From Polyodon spathula (Eukaryota; Chordata; Actinopteri; Acipenseriformes; Polyodontidae), in contig NC_054539.1 of NCBI RefSeq assembly GCF_017654505.1, positions 72,334,413-72,398,412 on the forward strand: 64,000 bases of DNA. Direction: 5' to 3'. Under the pieces are notes generated by a model. That model was not told the origin of the DNA, searched no databases, and was given only the letters and a program-made list of their open reading frames with translations. Each line of letters starts with the position of its first letter. Position 1 is the stretch's first letter. The translations under genes and the position numbers were made by a program. Below are positions 12,442 through 25,984 of this stretch, in pieces.

Positions 12442-13635
12442 ATGTTAAATTCCAACAGTGATGGTTATTTGAACATTACTCCATATTCCAGGGTGCGTCT
12501 AGCACTGGTCGAAGGTTTATCAGAGAACAGTTCGCTACTGGCAGGCGTCTCCATGGAGAACTACACTGTGTCCCCTTACTTGCATGAGAGCTTTGAGGTC
12601 CTCAGCGCACCCTTGCAGGTATTCCTTTCCACCGTGATTATTTTCATCCTGCTGGTGTCTTTTGTGGGAAATGTGGTGGTCTGTTTGATGGTCTACCAGC
12701 GGGCTGCCATGCGTTCCGCCATCAACATTCTCTTAGCTAGCCTGGCCTTTGCAGACATGATGTTGGCTGTGTTGAACATGCCCTTTGCCCTGGTTAGTGT
12801 CATCACCACCCACTGGATCTTTGGGGAGGTTTTCTGCAAGGTGTCCGCTATGTTCTTCTGGCTGTTTGTCATTGAAGGAGTGGCTATCTTGCTTATCATC
12901 AGCATTGACCGATTCCTCATCATCGTTCAGAAACAGGACCGATTGAACCCCTATAAGGCCAAAGTGCTCATCGGTATCTCCTGGGCCTTTTCATTCTGTT
13001 TTTCCTTCCCCCTGGCTGTTGGCAAGCCAGACCTGCAGATCCCCTCCAGGGCCCCCCAGTGTGTGTTTGGCTATACCACAGAGCCAGGCTACCACACCTA
13101 CGTAGTGCTCATAATGCTAGTCTTTTTCTTCATCCCCTTCATGGTGATGCTTTACACCTTCTTGGGCATCCTGAACACAGTGCGCCACAATGCCATTCGA
13201 ATCCACAGCCACCCAGACAGCATCTGCCTGAGTCAAGTTAGCAAGTTGGGCCTCATGAGCTTGCAGAGACCCTTTCAGATGAACATAGACATGAGCTTCA
13301 AGACACGTGCCTTTACAACCATACTCATTCTGTTTACAGTGTTTACAGTGTGCTGGGCACCCTTCACTATCTATAGCCTGCTTTCCACCTTCAACAGTAG
13401 CTTCTACAACAAGGCAAACTTCTTTGAAATCAGCACGTGGCTGCTCTGGTTATGCTACCTCAAGTCTGCCCTCAATCCATTGATCTACTACTGGAGGATC
13501 AAGAAGTTTCGGGACGCCTGCCTAGACTTAATGCCCAAGTACTTTAAGTTCCTACCCCAACTGCCCGGCCACACGAAGAGGCGGATTCGTCCCAGTGCCA
13601 TTTATGTTTGTGGTGAGCACCGAACTGTGGTATAG
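12442..13635 (+). CDS. gpr63: GPR63, orphan class A G protein-coupled receptor
   Basis: Single-exon frame of 397 residues with all seven-helix landmarks: G76-N77 (TM1), D105 (TM2), C132 for the extracellular disulfide, D156-R157-F158 (DRY position) and W181 (TM4). Then C207 in extracellular loop 2, P232 (TM5), CWAP 304-307 (TM6) and NPLIY 345-349 (TM7). Three N-glycosylation sequons (N11, N29, N40) lie in the extracellular N-terminus. The tail reads RRIRPSAIYVCGEHRTVV, which is GPR63 rather than its paralogue GPR45; human GPR63 is slightly longer (419). The start is the first in-frame Met; the N-terminus varies in this family. The receptor is a brain-enriched plasma-membrane orphan, reported to respond to lysophospholipids such as sphingosine-1-phosphate. 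It lies head-away from the FHL5-UFL1 strand, as on human 6q16. Confidence 0.95.
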   Translation: MLNSNSDGYLNITPYSRVRLALVEGLSENSSLLAGVSMENYTVSPYLHESFEVLSAPLQVFLSTVIIFILLVSFVGNVVVCLMVYQRAAMRSAINILLASLAFADMMLAVLNMPFALVSVITTHWIFGEVFCKVSAMFFWLFVIEGVAILLIISIDRFLIIVQKQDRLNPYKAKVLIGISWAFSFCFSFPLAVGKPDLQIPSRAPQCVFGYTTEPGYHTYVVLIMLVFFFIPFMVMLYTFLGILNTVRHNAIRIHSHPDSICLSQVSKLGLMSLQRPFQMNIDMSFKTRAFTTILILFTVFTVCWAPFTIYSLLSTFNSSFYNKANFFEISTWLLWLCYLKSALNPLIYYWRIKKFRDACLDLMPKYFKFLPQLPGHTKRRIRPSAIYVCGEHRTVV

Positions 13636-13973
13636 CACTGAACTGAACTAAAAAAGCTAACCTTAAACTGCCAACGCAAATACCACTTACGTGTTTATGT
13701 GCAATGTAAATTGATCTATGGAAACAAGATTGTCTTTTTATAAATATCATACCGAAAGATGTTTTCAAGTACTATGTAATTGGTTTACATGATGTGTAAA
13801 TACATATGACCTCTAGGACACAAGTTTTGTTTGCTTTTGTTTAGTTTTTTGTACTAGTTTTGTTTTTTTCATGTTGGTGCCTACATGTTTAGTCCAAGAC
13901 AGACAGTTCGAGTGCTGCTATATTTGGTGAAGAAATGTGCAATTTCAGTGTACTGTATTTTTATCTTTAGGAA

Positions 13974-13979
13974 AATAAA
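13974..13979 (+). terminator. gpr63: Polyadenylation signal of GPR63
   Basis: AATAAA lies about 340 bases after the stop, followed by GT-rich sequence (TAGGTGTTTGTT). Best candidate for the 3' end. Confidence 0.65.
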
Positions 13980-14756
13980 ATGTAGGTGTTTGTTACATGG
14001 TTAGTCTGGCTGACTGTTTCAGTTATGTTAATGTGTATTCGTAAATGGGGACTGGTAGTCACACTGGTGCTGAGTGGAATATAAGACTAATGAACTACCA
14101 GGGGATGCCTTCTCAATGCCTCTAGGCTTCATGGCTTCTGGGAGTATCAGTCCTTAGCTGGTAAGAGAGTGGTAAACAGTACACTGATATGTTTTGTCTA
14201 ATTTACATTATAAAGAATTAATTAAGCCCAGTAGACCGCTGTTGAAAAATGTTTATAATTTTGGCTACTCTTAAGGAGTCTCAATTCTGTTTTCTTTTTG
14301 TTTTCTTTTCCTTCTGGAAATAACTGCTGAAGGTGTTAGACTCATTAACCTGCATAAACAGCAACGGCCTCATCCATAACATTACATGTACAGAAAACGA
14401 TTGTGTTTTAGTGCAATCTAGTAGTAAAATGCAATGTCACCTCAAAGGTACTACATACAGATATGGGTGGTGAAAATACCTGACAGTTGTAAATAAAATG
14501 TTCACTGTGAGATATAAAACCAGCCTCAGAGATGCCTGTATGCTTGCGTGGCAAAGTTATTTATTTGTGTTGTATGTTATGTGTAGTGTGTTAATGTTGG
14601 TCTATAGTCATTGGTACACAGGATATAAACGGGTCTGTGTAACATGAGGGTTTAAAAATGTATGTTTCTATTTAGGCACGAGGACTGCACAGCACTTCAC
14701 TTGCAGGTAAAATGTTATATGTGAGCACGGGGAATTGCACTTTTATTAATTCACGT

Positions 14757-14816
14757 GCAGTTGTACCGAGACTCCCATTGAATGATTGATTAGCAATCGA
14801 GTCTCGGTACAGCTGC
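14757..14816. repeat. 18-bp inverted repeat (hairpin)
   Basis: The arm GCAGTTGTACCGAGACTC (14757-14774) pairs with GAGTCTCGGTACAGCTGC (14799-14816) with one mismatch, which is a G-U wobble in RNA. The loop is 24 bases. A TATA-like CATAAAAG follows at once. It may belong to an unrecognised retroelement or LTR; no target duplication was found. Confidence 0.8.
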
Positions 14817-15815
14817 ATAAAAGCAGCATATTTTCACATACTTGGGGTTGTGTTTTCGGTGAGTGGAGAATGGGTGTGGAGAGGAGAAAGTAAAAACAAA
14901 AGTAAATAATTGTTTTGACTCACTGTGTTTGTTTGTCTGTTAGTCCACTGTTTGTTTAAGTGTTAGTCTGTTTTGTTTCATCTCTTTATTTTGGCTAGTG
15001 CCGTGTCCTGTCTTTTGTTTGTCTTGCAACTTTTTATCTTCTGCTTGTTTAATTATTAAGTGCTGAGCGGTAACAATCACTCAGCTTCACCAAACTCCAC
15101 CTCTCTGTTTATTTTGTGTTGGATCGTGGTTCTGGTCTGACATCACCCACTGCAGCTGTCTTTGTGGCAGCTTGTTATCTATAAAGTCATTTAAACTACC
15201 TAAGTGGGTGTAGGTTCTATAGGCATTGTCATCACAAATATATTGCAAATGTCATGAACTTTCCTATGTTATGTGTTTATGATGGTATATTATCAGGAAT
15301 CTACATTGAACGAACCTTAATCTAATTTGTCTAACTTTGCCTAGAGATAACGATCAACCTCACACCTTGAGTGCACCAGCCACTCAGGAAACAAATGGCT
15401 AATCAAAGCCGTGTCCGTGATTTAATTAACCCGTCTAGGGGGAGAGAGGTGGTTTAGCATAGGAGTCTGAAAAAGAGAGAAAAATGTCTTAAAAATTTAA
15501 GACAAATTTCACATAATGATTTAATGCCACTATGAGTACAAGATGCAAGCGTTTTTATTCTTAAATTGCCTAACAAGTATAGAATAACCCAAGTAATAAA
15601 CCCCTAAGAGAATTAAACTGTTTGTAATGCCTAACTAAAGTTGCAACCAGACATGTTTGGTGTCTAAAGAAATGTAATTTCTTATGGTAAAAATAACGAG
15701 AATGCAGAATAAAATCTGAATTATTTAGCAAAAGTTATGCATGTTTTAAAGTTTCCCCTTTCCGGATTATGATAATCAGACAGAGAAAGGGGGGTGAGCC
15801 CATGTGCTACAAAAT

Positions 15816-16497
15816 AGCCAATCGGAGCATGCGGCGGGAAATTCAAATAACCTCTTTGTTTGAAAAGTATAAAACCCCTGCTTTAGCCAAGCTCCTTGCT
15901 GCCCCAAACCTTTTGCTTGCTGCACCCTACCCTTTTGCTAGCTCCCTCGGACCTGCGATGGCCACCCAACCTTTTGCTTGCCACCCCAAACCTTTTGCTG
16001 GCTCCCCCGGACCTGCTAGCTGCCCCAAACGTTTGATGCTCCACTGGACCTGCTGGCCGCCCCAGACCTTTGATGCTCCCGTGGACCTGCTGGCCGCCCC
16101 AGACCTTTGATGCTGCACCCTACCCTTTGATAGCTCCCCTGGACCTGTTAGCTGCCTCAAACCTTTGAAGCTGCCTCAGACCTAAGAAGACTAAGAAACT
16201 AAAGACTGCACCTGGAGCCCTCAGCTCTAAGTATTTATCTATCAAGGTTGGGAGCCCTGACACTCAGAGAAATGCAAGGCAACGGAACACTGAAAGTGAC
16301 TACTTTTCAGGCTAGGTAACAATACTCTTAAAATATCTATTCAGGTATTGTGACCCCTTGTGTCATTATGTACTAGTATTTCTTTGGTGAATTGTCGTTT
16401 TAAAGCTTAGTTCTCATTGTAATACTTTTAATATGATATTTAATTGTGTAACTGTTTTGTGTGATTTTCAAACTTATTTTATTGCATGCTTAATAAA
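15816..16497 (+). mobile_element. LTR-like promoter-to-polyA cassette
   Basis: A CCAAT box (AGCCAATCGG, 15816-15825) is followed about 45 bases on by TATAAAA (15868-15874), then a C-rich tandem repeat, then AATAAA (16492-16497). This compact promoter plus polyA order is typical of a retroelement LTR. I could not define TG...CA ends or a target duplication, and no gag or pol sequence is nearby, so it would be a solo LTR at most. Confidence 0.35.
15893..16190. repeat. C-rich degenerate minisatellite
   Basis: About eight degenerate units of roughly 30-40 bases share GCTGCCCCAAACCTTTTG and CTCCCCCGGACCTGCT-like cores. Both strands stay open here (113 codons on +, 77 on -), which is a property of the repeat, not evidence of a gene. 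Confidence 0.7.
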
Positions 16498-16539
16498 TAC
16501 CATCTTTCTAAGAAGAGATTCCCAGTATTAAATCATTTG

Positions 16540-18875
16540 CTCATGTTGAACAAACATGATTCATGAACTTTGAACAGTCTGGAATGTGGTCTATTGTCAG
16601 CTTGTTGTAAAGTGTAAATCCGCCATCGTTTTCAGAGAGTGATATTAAAAACGGGTTTGTACATTACAATAGTACGCACAGCCCTAATTGGAAGTCCCAC
16701 CGAGATGTTGACTATTGAAGGTTCTTGGGGGTCCTTTAATTTATTGCTCTTAAGAAATGTTAAGTGCCCACAATAGTACCCACATGGGTAAATCATTCAG
16801 AGCAATGAAACCTGGCAAGTAGAGACACCTGATCACAGACATGAAGAAAGCACTTTAAGGGGCTTCATATTCCTTTCAAAATAAGTGTTAGGCACTGATC
16901 TTTATCTTAAGTATTGGAGGGTGTTAAAATATGAGTGTGTATGAAAACACAGACTAGACCTGCAGTCAGAACCAGATTTATAAACATTGTGTTTATGTGA
17001 GAGTCCACACCGAAATAAACTGATACACGCATTTAACTTTCATTACCACAAACGCAGGACAATCTGCTACACTTTCTAAGACAATGTTAAAGTATACGGT
17101 TTCACCCATATTTTAAATCTTAACACAAAACATCAGAACCTGAAACTACTTTAAGTTATTTTAACACCCCAATAAAACAGAATGGGGTCAAGAGGGTTAA
17201 ACCACTTCAAGCAGACTATCTTTGATATGACAAGATCCCCAGGAACTGAACACAGGCCAACCCCATTGCAGCGTACTAATTGGAAGATCCAGTTAATTAG
17301 TTTAACTGATCTGATCAACCGGCCAAGTTAGAGTGATCACGGGAAATAATCCATTGAGCAGTATACAGAGAACACAAACCAGGGTATTTGAATAATCATT
17401 TTCTGCGTGTTGTCATGCAAATACAATTATACCATATTATTATATCTATTCATTGTTTTCTTGTATTCTTTTTTAGCATTGACAGGATTTAAACTAATAC
17501 CTGCCATTTAAAATGCAAGTTGAATCTGTTCTACACCATGCCTGCTGTAAAATAGTGTACACTTGCAGGACAATGTACACACCCCCATTCCGCTCTGCGT
17601 GCAGGTTAATGATTTATAACCTGCTTGATTAAGGCTGTTTGATAGTCATACTTTCAATACTTAGTTGTACATTTGTTTGGTTTAAAATGCAAACATATTC
17701 CATCCAAACTGAAATTAATAATTGCTTAATTTGTATGGGACTATCAAGAATAAATTGTGTCTGATTTTTTGGTATATTTTAGTGAAAATTCACCTTTGTT
17801 CTGTTTATAGACTTAACACAGTTTGTTGTTATAGGTTTAAGCTCAAACAATATTACTATAAACTTTCCTCCCAGTCTACCAAGAGAAACACAAGGATCAA
17901 AAGAAGTGTACAACTCGAAAAGCATACAACTGCAGAAGCAAAGGTGTGTGATGGAATCTGTTTAAATGCTTCAATAACAGTCTGCTTATAGCCTTATAAT
18001 ACACATTTACATTGTTAATAAGTTGATAAAACTTTATAACACATTTTTTAAGTAACAGAATCTAGGGATACACTTTGTGGAGTCACCTGTCTTTTGATGC
18101 TTGTATCTCATGTATACTGTGGAGGTTTCACTGATTGTTTTAACTTCAGGGATATTTTTCATACTGACCTACTTGTTAGACACAGAATGTAACTGCAACA
18201 GAAAGTGAAAACTTCAGCGGAAATTTAGTTGAGGAGGTATTTGTTTAAGGTGAAGTCAAGGAAACATTTATTGCCGTGTATTCAGCGTGATTGTTCGGAA
18301 GGTGAGTGAATGAATACATTAGATTGTTCTAGTTTAATACTGTGAAACACCAGGACATATTTTTAAAAGGTATACCAGTAAGTGTCAGACCGTAGATTCC
18401 AGCATCACCTTATTTATCAAATAGAAAACAGACTTTTAAATGTATGAATCTATTTGTGGATATTCACCATCAAAGAGTATGAGATCCATTATAGGCTAGC
18501 CTGGGTAATGGAGGGAAAGATGATCCTAATTTCCCCATATAAACAAGGTTTAAGGTGAATCTTCACAGGTTTCACAGTAAGGAGGTTGATATTTTTAATC
18601 AGCATTCTCGCAGGGATTCATTATCCTGACAGCAGTGACTAATGAGATGTGTTCTGTGCTTTGAAGCTCCCCTTAATCACAATGAGGGCCACCATTACTA
18701 AGCAACATAAACTGGTGGGTGTCTCTGGAGAAGCCTGTTAGAAAAGAAAAAAATCAAACTATACGATATACGTTATAGTGTAGAATCGGTGAAAACACGA
18801 TAGGGTCGTGGCTCCCATTTGCTCCATAATGCCATTACAGTAACTCTTTCATACTCGTTATGAGGCGGAACACAA
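16540..18875. other. Gene-free intergenic stretch
   Basis: No coding exon or recognisable transposon was seen. The base composition is ordinary AT-rich. Confidence 0.5.
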
Positions 18876-18878
18876 ATA

Positions 18879-20526
<1,648 letters not shown>

Positions 20527-20537
20527 TATATATATTT

Positions 20538-20542
20538 ACCAA

Positions 20543-20640
<98 letters not shown>

Positions 20641-20652
20641 ATATGAATTGGT
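20538..20652. repeat. Palindrome with (TA)n core
   Basis: ACCAATTCATAT (20538-20549) and ATATGAATTGGT (20641-20652) are perfect inverted arms around a TA array of about 85 bases, so nearly the whole 115 bases is self-complementary. It follows the right end of the Tc1 element by 11 bases. Confidence 0.9.
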
Positions 20653-20659
20653 GAAACTT

Positions 20660-21274
20660 GGGCTTCTCAGGCATATGGCATCTCTTCTATCTGGGAAGCA
20701 TCAGAACAGCAATTTGGAGTTGAATGTACTGTTTTTAATATGTGGAAATTACACTGGAAACCTTATCTTGCCATTTGCTATTGTATTGTGTCCATTCATT
20801 GTATCATACTGGGGAAAAACATCTGACTGAAGTAATAAAGTGCCTTTTGGTAGGTAGCTTTTTTTCTGTGTCCCCCCTAAATATGCACTTCAAAATCAAA
20901 TTTACATTTGAAAATAAATTTGCTGCATGCTATTCAAATGTGCTTTTGCAATCAGTTTTGAAATGTAAATGACATTTGCTTTGTATAATGTCTTGATGTA
21001 CAAAAGCTGTGTCTAATAATGGCCTCTTATAAATACTGACTAAATAGGTGTGTATTTTTAGAACATGCTCAAGCTGAGCTTATATTTTTCCATGCAATGT
21101 TCTGGGTTTGCAGCTTTACATAATTTGAAAATCTAATCAACAACAATAATAGAAGCATTAACATGTGCAATATAAAAATGAAAACCACTTATGAAAGTGT
21201 TAATTATTTAAAAGTCGTATTGTAAATAAAATACAATTCAGTCGGTCAAATTGCAAAGAAGAAATAAAAACTTG
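20660..21274. other. Gene-free stretch
   Basis: Nothing recognisable seen. Confidence 0.5.
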
Positions 21275-21588
21275 TACAGCTTTGGCCAAAAGTTTTGCAT
21301 TCCCCTATAGAATTAACTTATTTTGCTTCATAAAATCGATTGAAACCTTCTGAGTAATGTTACGTTAACATATTGAATTGCACACCACTTTGTAATTTTC
21401 CATACACCTAGCAAAAAACTGACAAAAATAAAAAAAATGTGACATTTTGAAATCTAACATGAAATACTGTACTACTTGTATGGCTTCCGGTAGACTTTTT
21501 GCAATATCATTTTGCAGTTTCTTTGATTACATGATGTAAAATAAAAGATCTACATTATGGTTAGGTGACGCTAAACTTTCCTTTACAC
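21275..21588. mobile_element. Tc1/mariner-type MITE, copy 1
   Basis: Begins at a TA (21275-21276) with CAGCTTTGGCCAAAAGTTTT and ends near 21588 with a degraded inverted copy (GGTGACGCTAAACTTT). The interior (TTGCAGTTTCTTTGATTACA) is shared, reversed, with the piece at 62683-62915. About 310 bases, no coding capacity. Confidence 0.7.
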
Positions 21589-22207
21589 TAAAGTAAATGT
21601 TCTGTAAGTGTCACAAATCCTTGTCTTCAAGTTCAGCGTGAAGTCTGGATATTGTATATTGTTTTACTGAAGAGAAAGTACTGTAGGTGCTTAATTTGAA
21701 GTACTGTATGCCTCCTATTGTGTTCTTTCGCTACCAACATGCTACAATATGTAAGGGAAGGAGGTCAAGGTTTTTTACACCCTATTAACCACCCTGAACC
21801 ACGAGGAATGCATGTAAGGGATTCAGACCACTTAACAAACTCCTTAAACACAACCTGAAGTACTACTGAGGTCAATTTAATGAGGCTGTTAAGGTTTCAA
21901 AGTGCAAACAGATACAAGGTGTGGCTACTTTGGAATCCACTAGAAAGGAAGGGAACAATGGGTTTAGAAGATTGTGTCATCTTAAACAGTATGCACTATA
22001 ATCAAAACTTGAAGCAGCTACTGAGAAAGCACTGACAACCACCACAGTGCACAGACAGTTATGCATGACACTAGCAAGAATGACCTTATAGGGCTTTCTT
22101 ATCAAACATGTTTGATTCTGCAGCCTGTACACTGGCCCTCAGTCTTAAATCATGAATTGATTAATCATTTTGTATGTATTCATTTTCAATACAGTCTAAC
22201 AACAACA

Positions 22208-22212
<5 letters not shown>

Positions 22213-22282
<70 letters not shown>
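22213..22282. repeat. (TA)n microsatellite
   Basis: Uninterrupted TA array. An 81-codon frame running through it is an artefact. Confidence 0.97.
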
Positions 22283-22283
<1 letters not shown>

Positions 22284-22289
22284 CACAAC

Positions 22290-23340
22290 AATACAAGAGA
22301 AAATAAACAAATATTCCCAAAGTAACGCTCACCTAACCATTATTGATATCATGTTACATAATACAAGATTTCCTATTGTATCCATGGCACAAGTCCAGGC
22401 TGTTAATGTCACAGGATACCAGTAAAACGATATATCTGCAAATATTTTTCTCACAGTTGAGATTGATGGTGAAAACCTTGAATCAGCAAGCAATTGAATC
22501 GAGAAGACCACAAAATGGAGGCCACTTGGGACTAAAGATTTGTCACTGAGGGACATTGACAAACTACATGTGAGTTGGTGTCTTGCTGACCAAACTGGTG
22601 ACTGGAGCAGTTTGGGTCTGGAATTAATCTAATATTGAAACATTTGTATGGAGTTGCATAGTATAAAATATATTACCTTGTGTGCTGGGTTATATTATTA
22701 ATATAACTTCACAATTTGATAATAATTGATTTGTGCATTTATTCGAAGCATTGTGTTGCTGCATTGACACATTCTTGTTTATTGTCCTTGAACATCAGCT
22801 GCAAATCTTAATGCTTTGAAATTTAGAGTGACAGTACCTGTCATGGTTTTAGACAGCAGTGTTCTATGGTTGCTAAGTGTGTTGCTAGTGTCTTTGGGGA
22901 AAGCACTGTTTTTTTAGTGCATGTACAGCAGACTTTCTGCAAAGGAGTTTAAAAAAATAGCACCGCAGTTGACATTTCATGTTCTCAAATATAACCTCTT
23001 GTTAACTAATTGAATTCAGAGAATTACAGACACTGTTTATTGTCGCTTGCTGAGGATGATTCAGCCAATCAGAGCGCACGTTTTGCATGCTATGTTCACA
23101 GAGAAAACCAATTCATAACCTCAATTGTTTTTACTGCAGTGTACTCTCAATGGGTATGGTTAACGTGATTTGCTGTAAAATGTCGTCCACTTAAAGGTAT
23201 TCTCTTTTTCAACCTTTTCCTTTTTTGCAATAAAAATCACAATTGACTAAATAAAGTATGGTTATAAATGCAAAGCAAATATAGCTGGATTTTTTTTTTT
23301 TATTTGTATATTAACAATAAAGCACATAATAGAGTTATTG
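22290..23340. other. Gene-free stretch
   Basis: No supported gene or element. Confidence 0.5.
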
Positions 23341-23342
23341 GA

Positions 23343-23500
23343 CTACAGCAGTCTTCCTGTATAGGAACACCTCCTAAGAGAACACTTCGCCTAAGAGAAC
23401 ACCCTTGTGGTGAGACAGATTTTTCCGATTATAAATGCTCTGCCTAAAGGAACAGGAACTTCTCTTAAAAGAACACCTTTTTGTCAGCTCTAGTGACTCG
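23343..23500 (+). mobile_element. End fragment of a pogo/Tigger-like transposon, copy 1
   Basis: Starts CAGCAGTCTTCCTGTATAGG and carries repeated 'cctaagagaacac' motifs. It is homologous in reverse to 58230-58378 over about 140 bases, including CTTAAAAGAACACCTTTTTG. The short direct-repeat ends with 'agaacac' motifs recall pogo-type termini. Assignment to pogo is tentative. Confidence 0.5.
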
Positions 23501-24369
23501 TCACTCTGGGCATGCTAGCTAGTCGTTGATGGCTATTGCTATGTCAGTAGGGGATGAATGGATGTATGAATTGATGTTGCAGTGAACCGGCGCCCCATGC
23601 TTTCATAACTCCAGTCATTCTCCTAATAGTGGAACTCCTTAACTCATAATCAAGACAGATTTCCAATCTCGTACCACGTCTCTCACCATGTATTAATATT
23701 TGTAGTGTTTGAAAGGATGAGTGCACATGCGACTAGATTGCTGAAGAAGTCAAGCAGAAGTGGCTGCCACGATCTGAGAATTGGAGGCAAGCTGGAGCAT
23801 TGGAAGCTCTGGAGGAGGGCAGCTGTAGATTTAAACGGTAAACTAAAGCAACTTTTGCCTGCTGCAACAGTGAGCAGATCTGAAGAGGGAGCAGAGATCT
23901 GCTGTTGTGAGGAGCGATTAAGAGTAGAGCGTGGCATCTGCTGAGCAGTGCGGAGCTGTGAAGAAGTAAACAATGGAGTGCTGTCAATAGCGTGCAGTGA
24001 ATGCTGTAGAGCGTAGAGATCTGTTAAATGTGAATATTGGTCATTGAGTGTTAAGGTAGTTTAGAATGCAAAGATCTTAGGCCGCGCAGAACCTGAGGAT
24101 GAGGAATGTGTTGCTCTGAGGCTGCTGTGAAACCTATTGATTTGATCAGGAGCAGTCTATGATTGGGTTGTCCATTGAAGGGTAGGAGGGTGCCATGACT
24201 GAAATGTTGATAAGAGTAGGACATGGTTTCTGTATCCGACATGTGTCTCACAACGAATAAAATATTAACTTCTGAAGTAAAATTGATCCTGATTTGAAAA
24301 TGCATGACTTTCGCAGTGAAGGAGGACCTGCTAAAATGTATTGAACTTGTTGTGTTATCATGCCCTCTA

Positions 24370-24695
24370 CAGGTTATGATTAGAATAAAACCATGTGCCA
24401 GTGGGCACAGCGCTGGCTGAAGGTTGAGGAGCATTTACCAGTCGGTTTTCGTGTCTCTGCCGTAGCTCCAGGGCTAGCTGCAAAATGAAGTCCCTCCGAG
24501 TGATTGTGTTGCGGTGCACTCCTTGTACAAAACCAAAGCGTTGATGGCTGCCAGATCAAAAACATTACAGAAAACATCCACAGGCCACCTGCAAGTACCA
24601 CCTTTGACAGAATACAGACGTGCCATTTGATCCAGAATATTTGCACCATACTTTGTTGCATTGTAAAATGCAATAGTCTCTGGCTTTCATTTAGC
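24370..24695 (-). pseudogene. PiggyBac (PGBD-like) transposase C-terminal remnant
   Basis: On the minus strand one frame reads KPETIAFYNATKYG, then ANILDQM, RLYSVKGGTCRWP, VFDLAAINALVLYKE. This follows the family pattern KPE.I..YN.TK.GVD..DQM..YS....RRWP...F...D.A..NA..LY. After a frameshift near 24495 it continues TRRDFILQLALELR. The catalytic Asp of GVDxxDQM is Asn here (codon 24641-24639, AAT). The N-terminal two thirds are missing. Confidence 0.85.
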
Positions 24696-24817
24696 ATCAG
24701 TCCCGATGGTCACTGATCTGTGCAGAGAGCTTAGAATATGCACATTTTAATTATTTTTTAATTTTTTGCACCATCACACTCAGGGTGGCACAGTCATCTG
24801 CCTGAGAAATGTAGTGT

Positions 24818-24818
24818 C

Positions 24819-24882
<64 letters not shown>

Positions 24883-24895
24883 TCAAGTAATATTT

Positions 24896-24952
<57 letters not shown>

Positions 24953-24955
24953 TAT
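24818..24955. repeat. Two (AAT)n arrays
   Basis: Two ATA/AAT trinucleotide arrays separated by a short ATCAAGTAATATTTTT spacer. Confidence 0.95.
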
Positions 24956-24959
24956 GATG

Positions 24960-25984
24960 CGTAGAATGACTTTCATCAGTGTTTCAAGCACTTGACAGGA
25001 TTATAACATGTTATTTCACAATGACTTTACTTGATTTTATTACAAAGCCCAGACTAAATTAACGGCTTTATTGTATTGATTTCAATGTGCCACATAAACT
25101 GCAGGTATGCCGATTGAAGAAGCAAATGTTTATAACATTTTTACGATTCTGTAGCTGAAACACTGTGTGGGTACCTCCTGGCCATTATTCTAGGGCACAT
25201 CTGTCACAGACATTTGCAACACTGCAGTATGGGCCTCATACTTTTAACTCATAGTCATACTTTTACCAAGAATATATCCTGTACAGCATTTATTTTGCCC
25301 AAACCTCTCGATATTGATTGTATTGATATGGAGTGTTTCAGTGTTTTTATTTATTCCTACTAGATATTGGTTTGATTCTACTTGCTAATGCAATAAATGG
25401 AAATCCGACAGGGAATTTAAATGTGGTGAGATTCAGACTGTGAACTGCACAGTTTGAGTAAATGTATCTTTGGTGAGACTGACCTGTTGTTACTGTGGGT
25501 GAAGCTGTGAATCAGTTATAGATTGAAGTTCTGTCTTTCCTAACAGGTGATTATATTCCAGCAGCAACATATACGACAGAAAACAAATGCACAGATTATA
25601 ACAGAAGTACAAGAGGGTACCTAAAGCCAGCCGGATGCTGCGTCACGCTTCATATCATTTCATGAGCTGGCATTCTTTTAAAGAGTGAATAGAAAACTGT
25701 ATTTATTCAAAATCCTTTAGCCTTATATACAGGGCACACTCTTTAAAAACCTTGAACCACTAGAGATACAGTAGAAGCAAAAAGTGACAGGCATGAAATG
25801 TACACACAGTACACGACTTGCACAGTTTCCATGGTGATGCACAATAAAACACTGCAAATGCATTGAATCACTCCGGAAAGTACAATCCAGCCTCACCTTC
25901 CTAATGAGCCCCCTGTTAACTTTTATGATGTTATTGCATTCTTCATGCAAAGGTATTTTCAAGAATCAGTCCTTATGAGGGAGT
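24960..25984. other. Gene-free stretch
   Basis: Nothing recognisable seen between the AAT arrays and the PiggyBac MITE. Confidence 0.5.

Noticed and set aside
12442..13635. Reading the receptor as GPR45
   Set aside because: The C-terminal tail, the TM2 to TM3 sequence and the neighbours fit GPR63 better; GPR45 differs in these segments.
15769..16160. Overlapping frames on both strands (113 and 77 codons) rich in Pro/Ala
   Set aside because: They follow the minisatellite repeat unit; open frames on both strands come from repeat composition.
24766..24957. Ile/Asn homopolymer-coding frame
   Set aside because: Translation of (AAT)n microsatellites.
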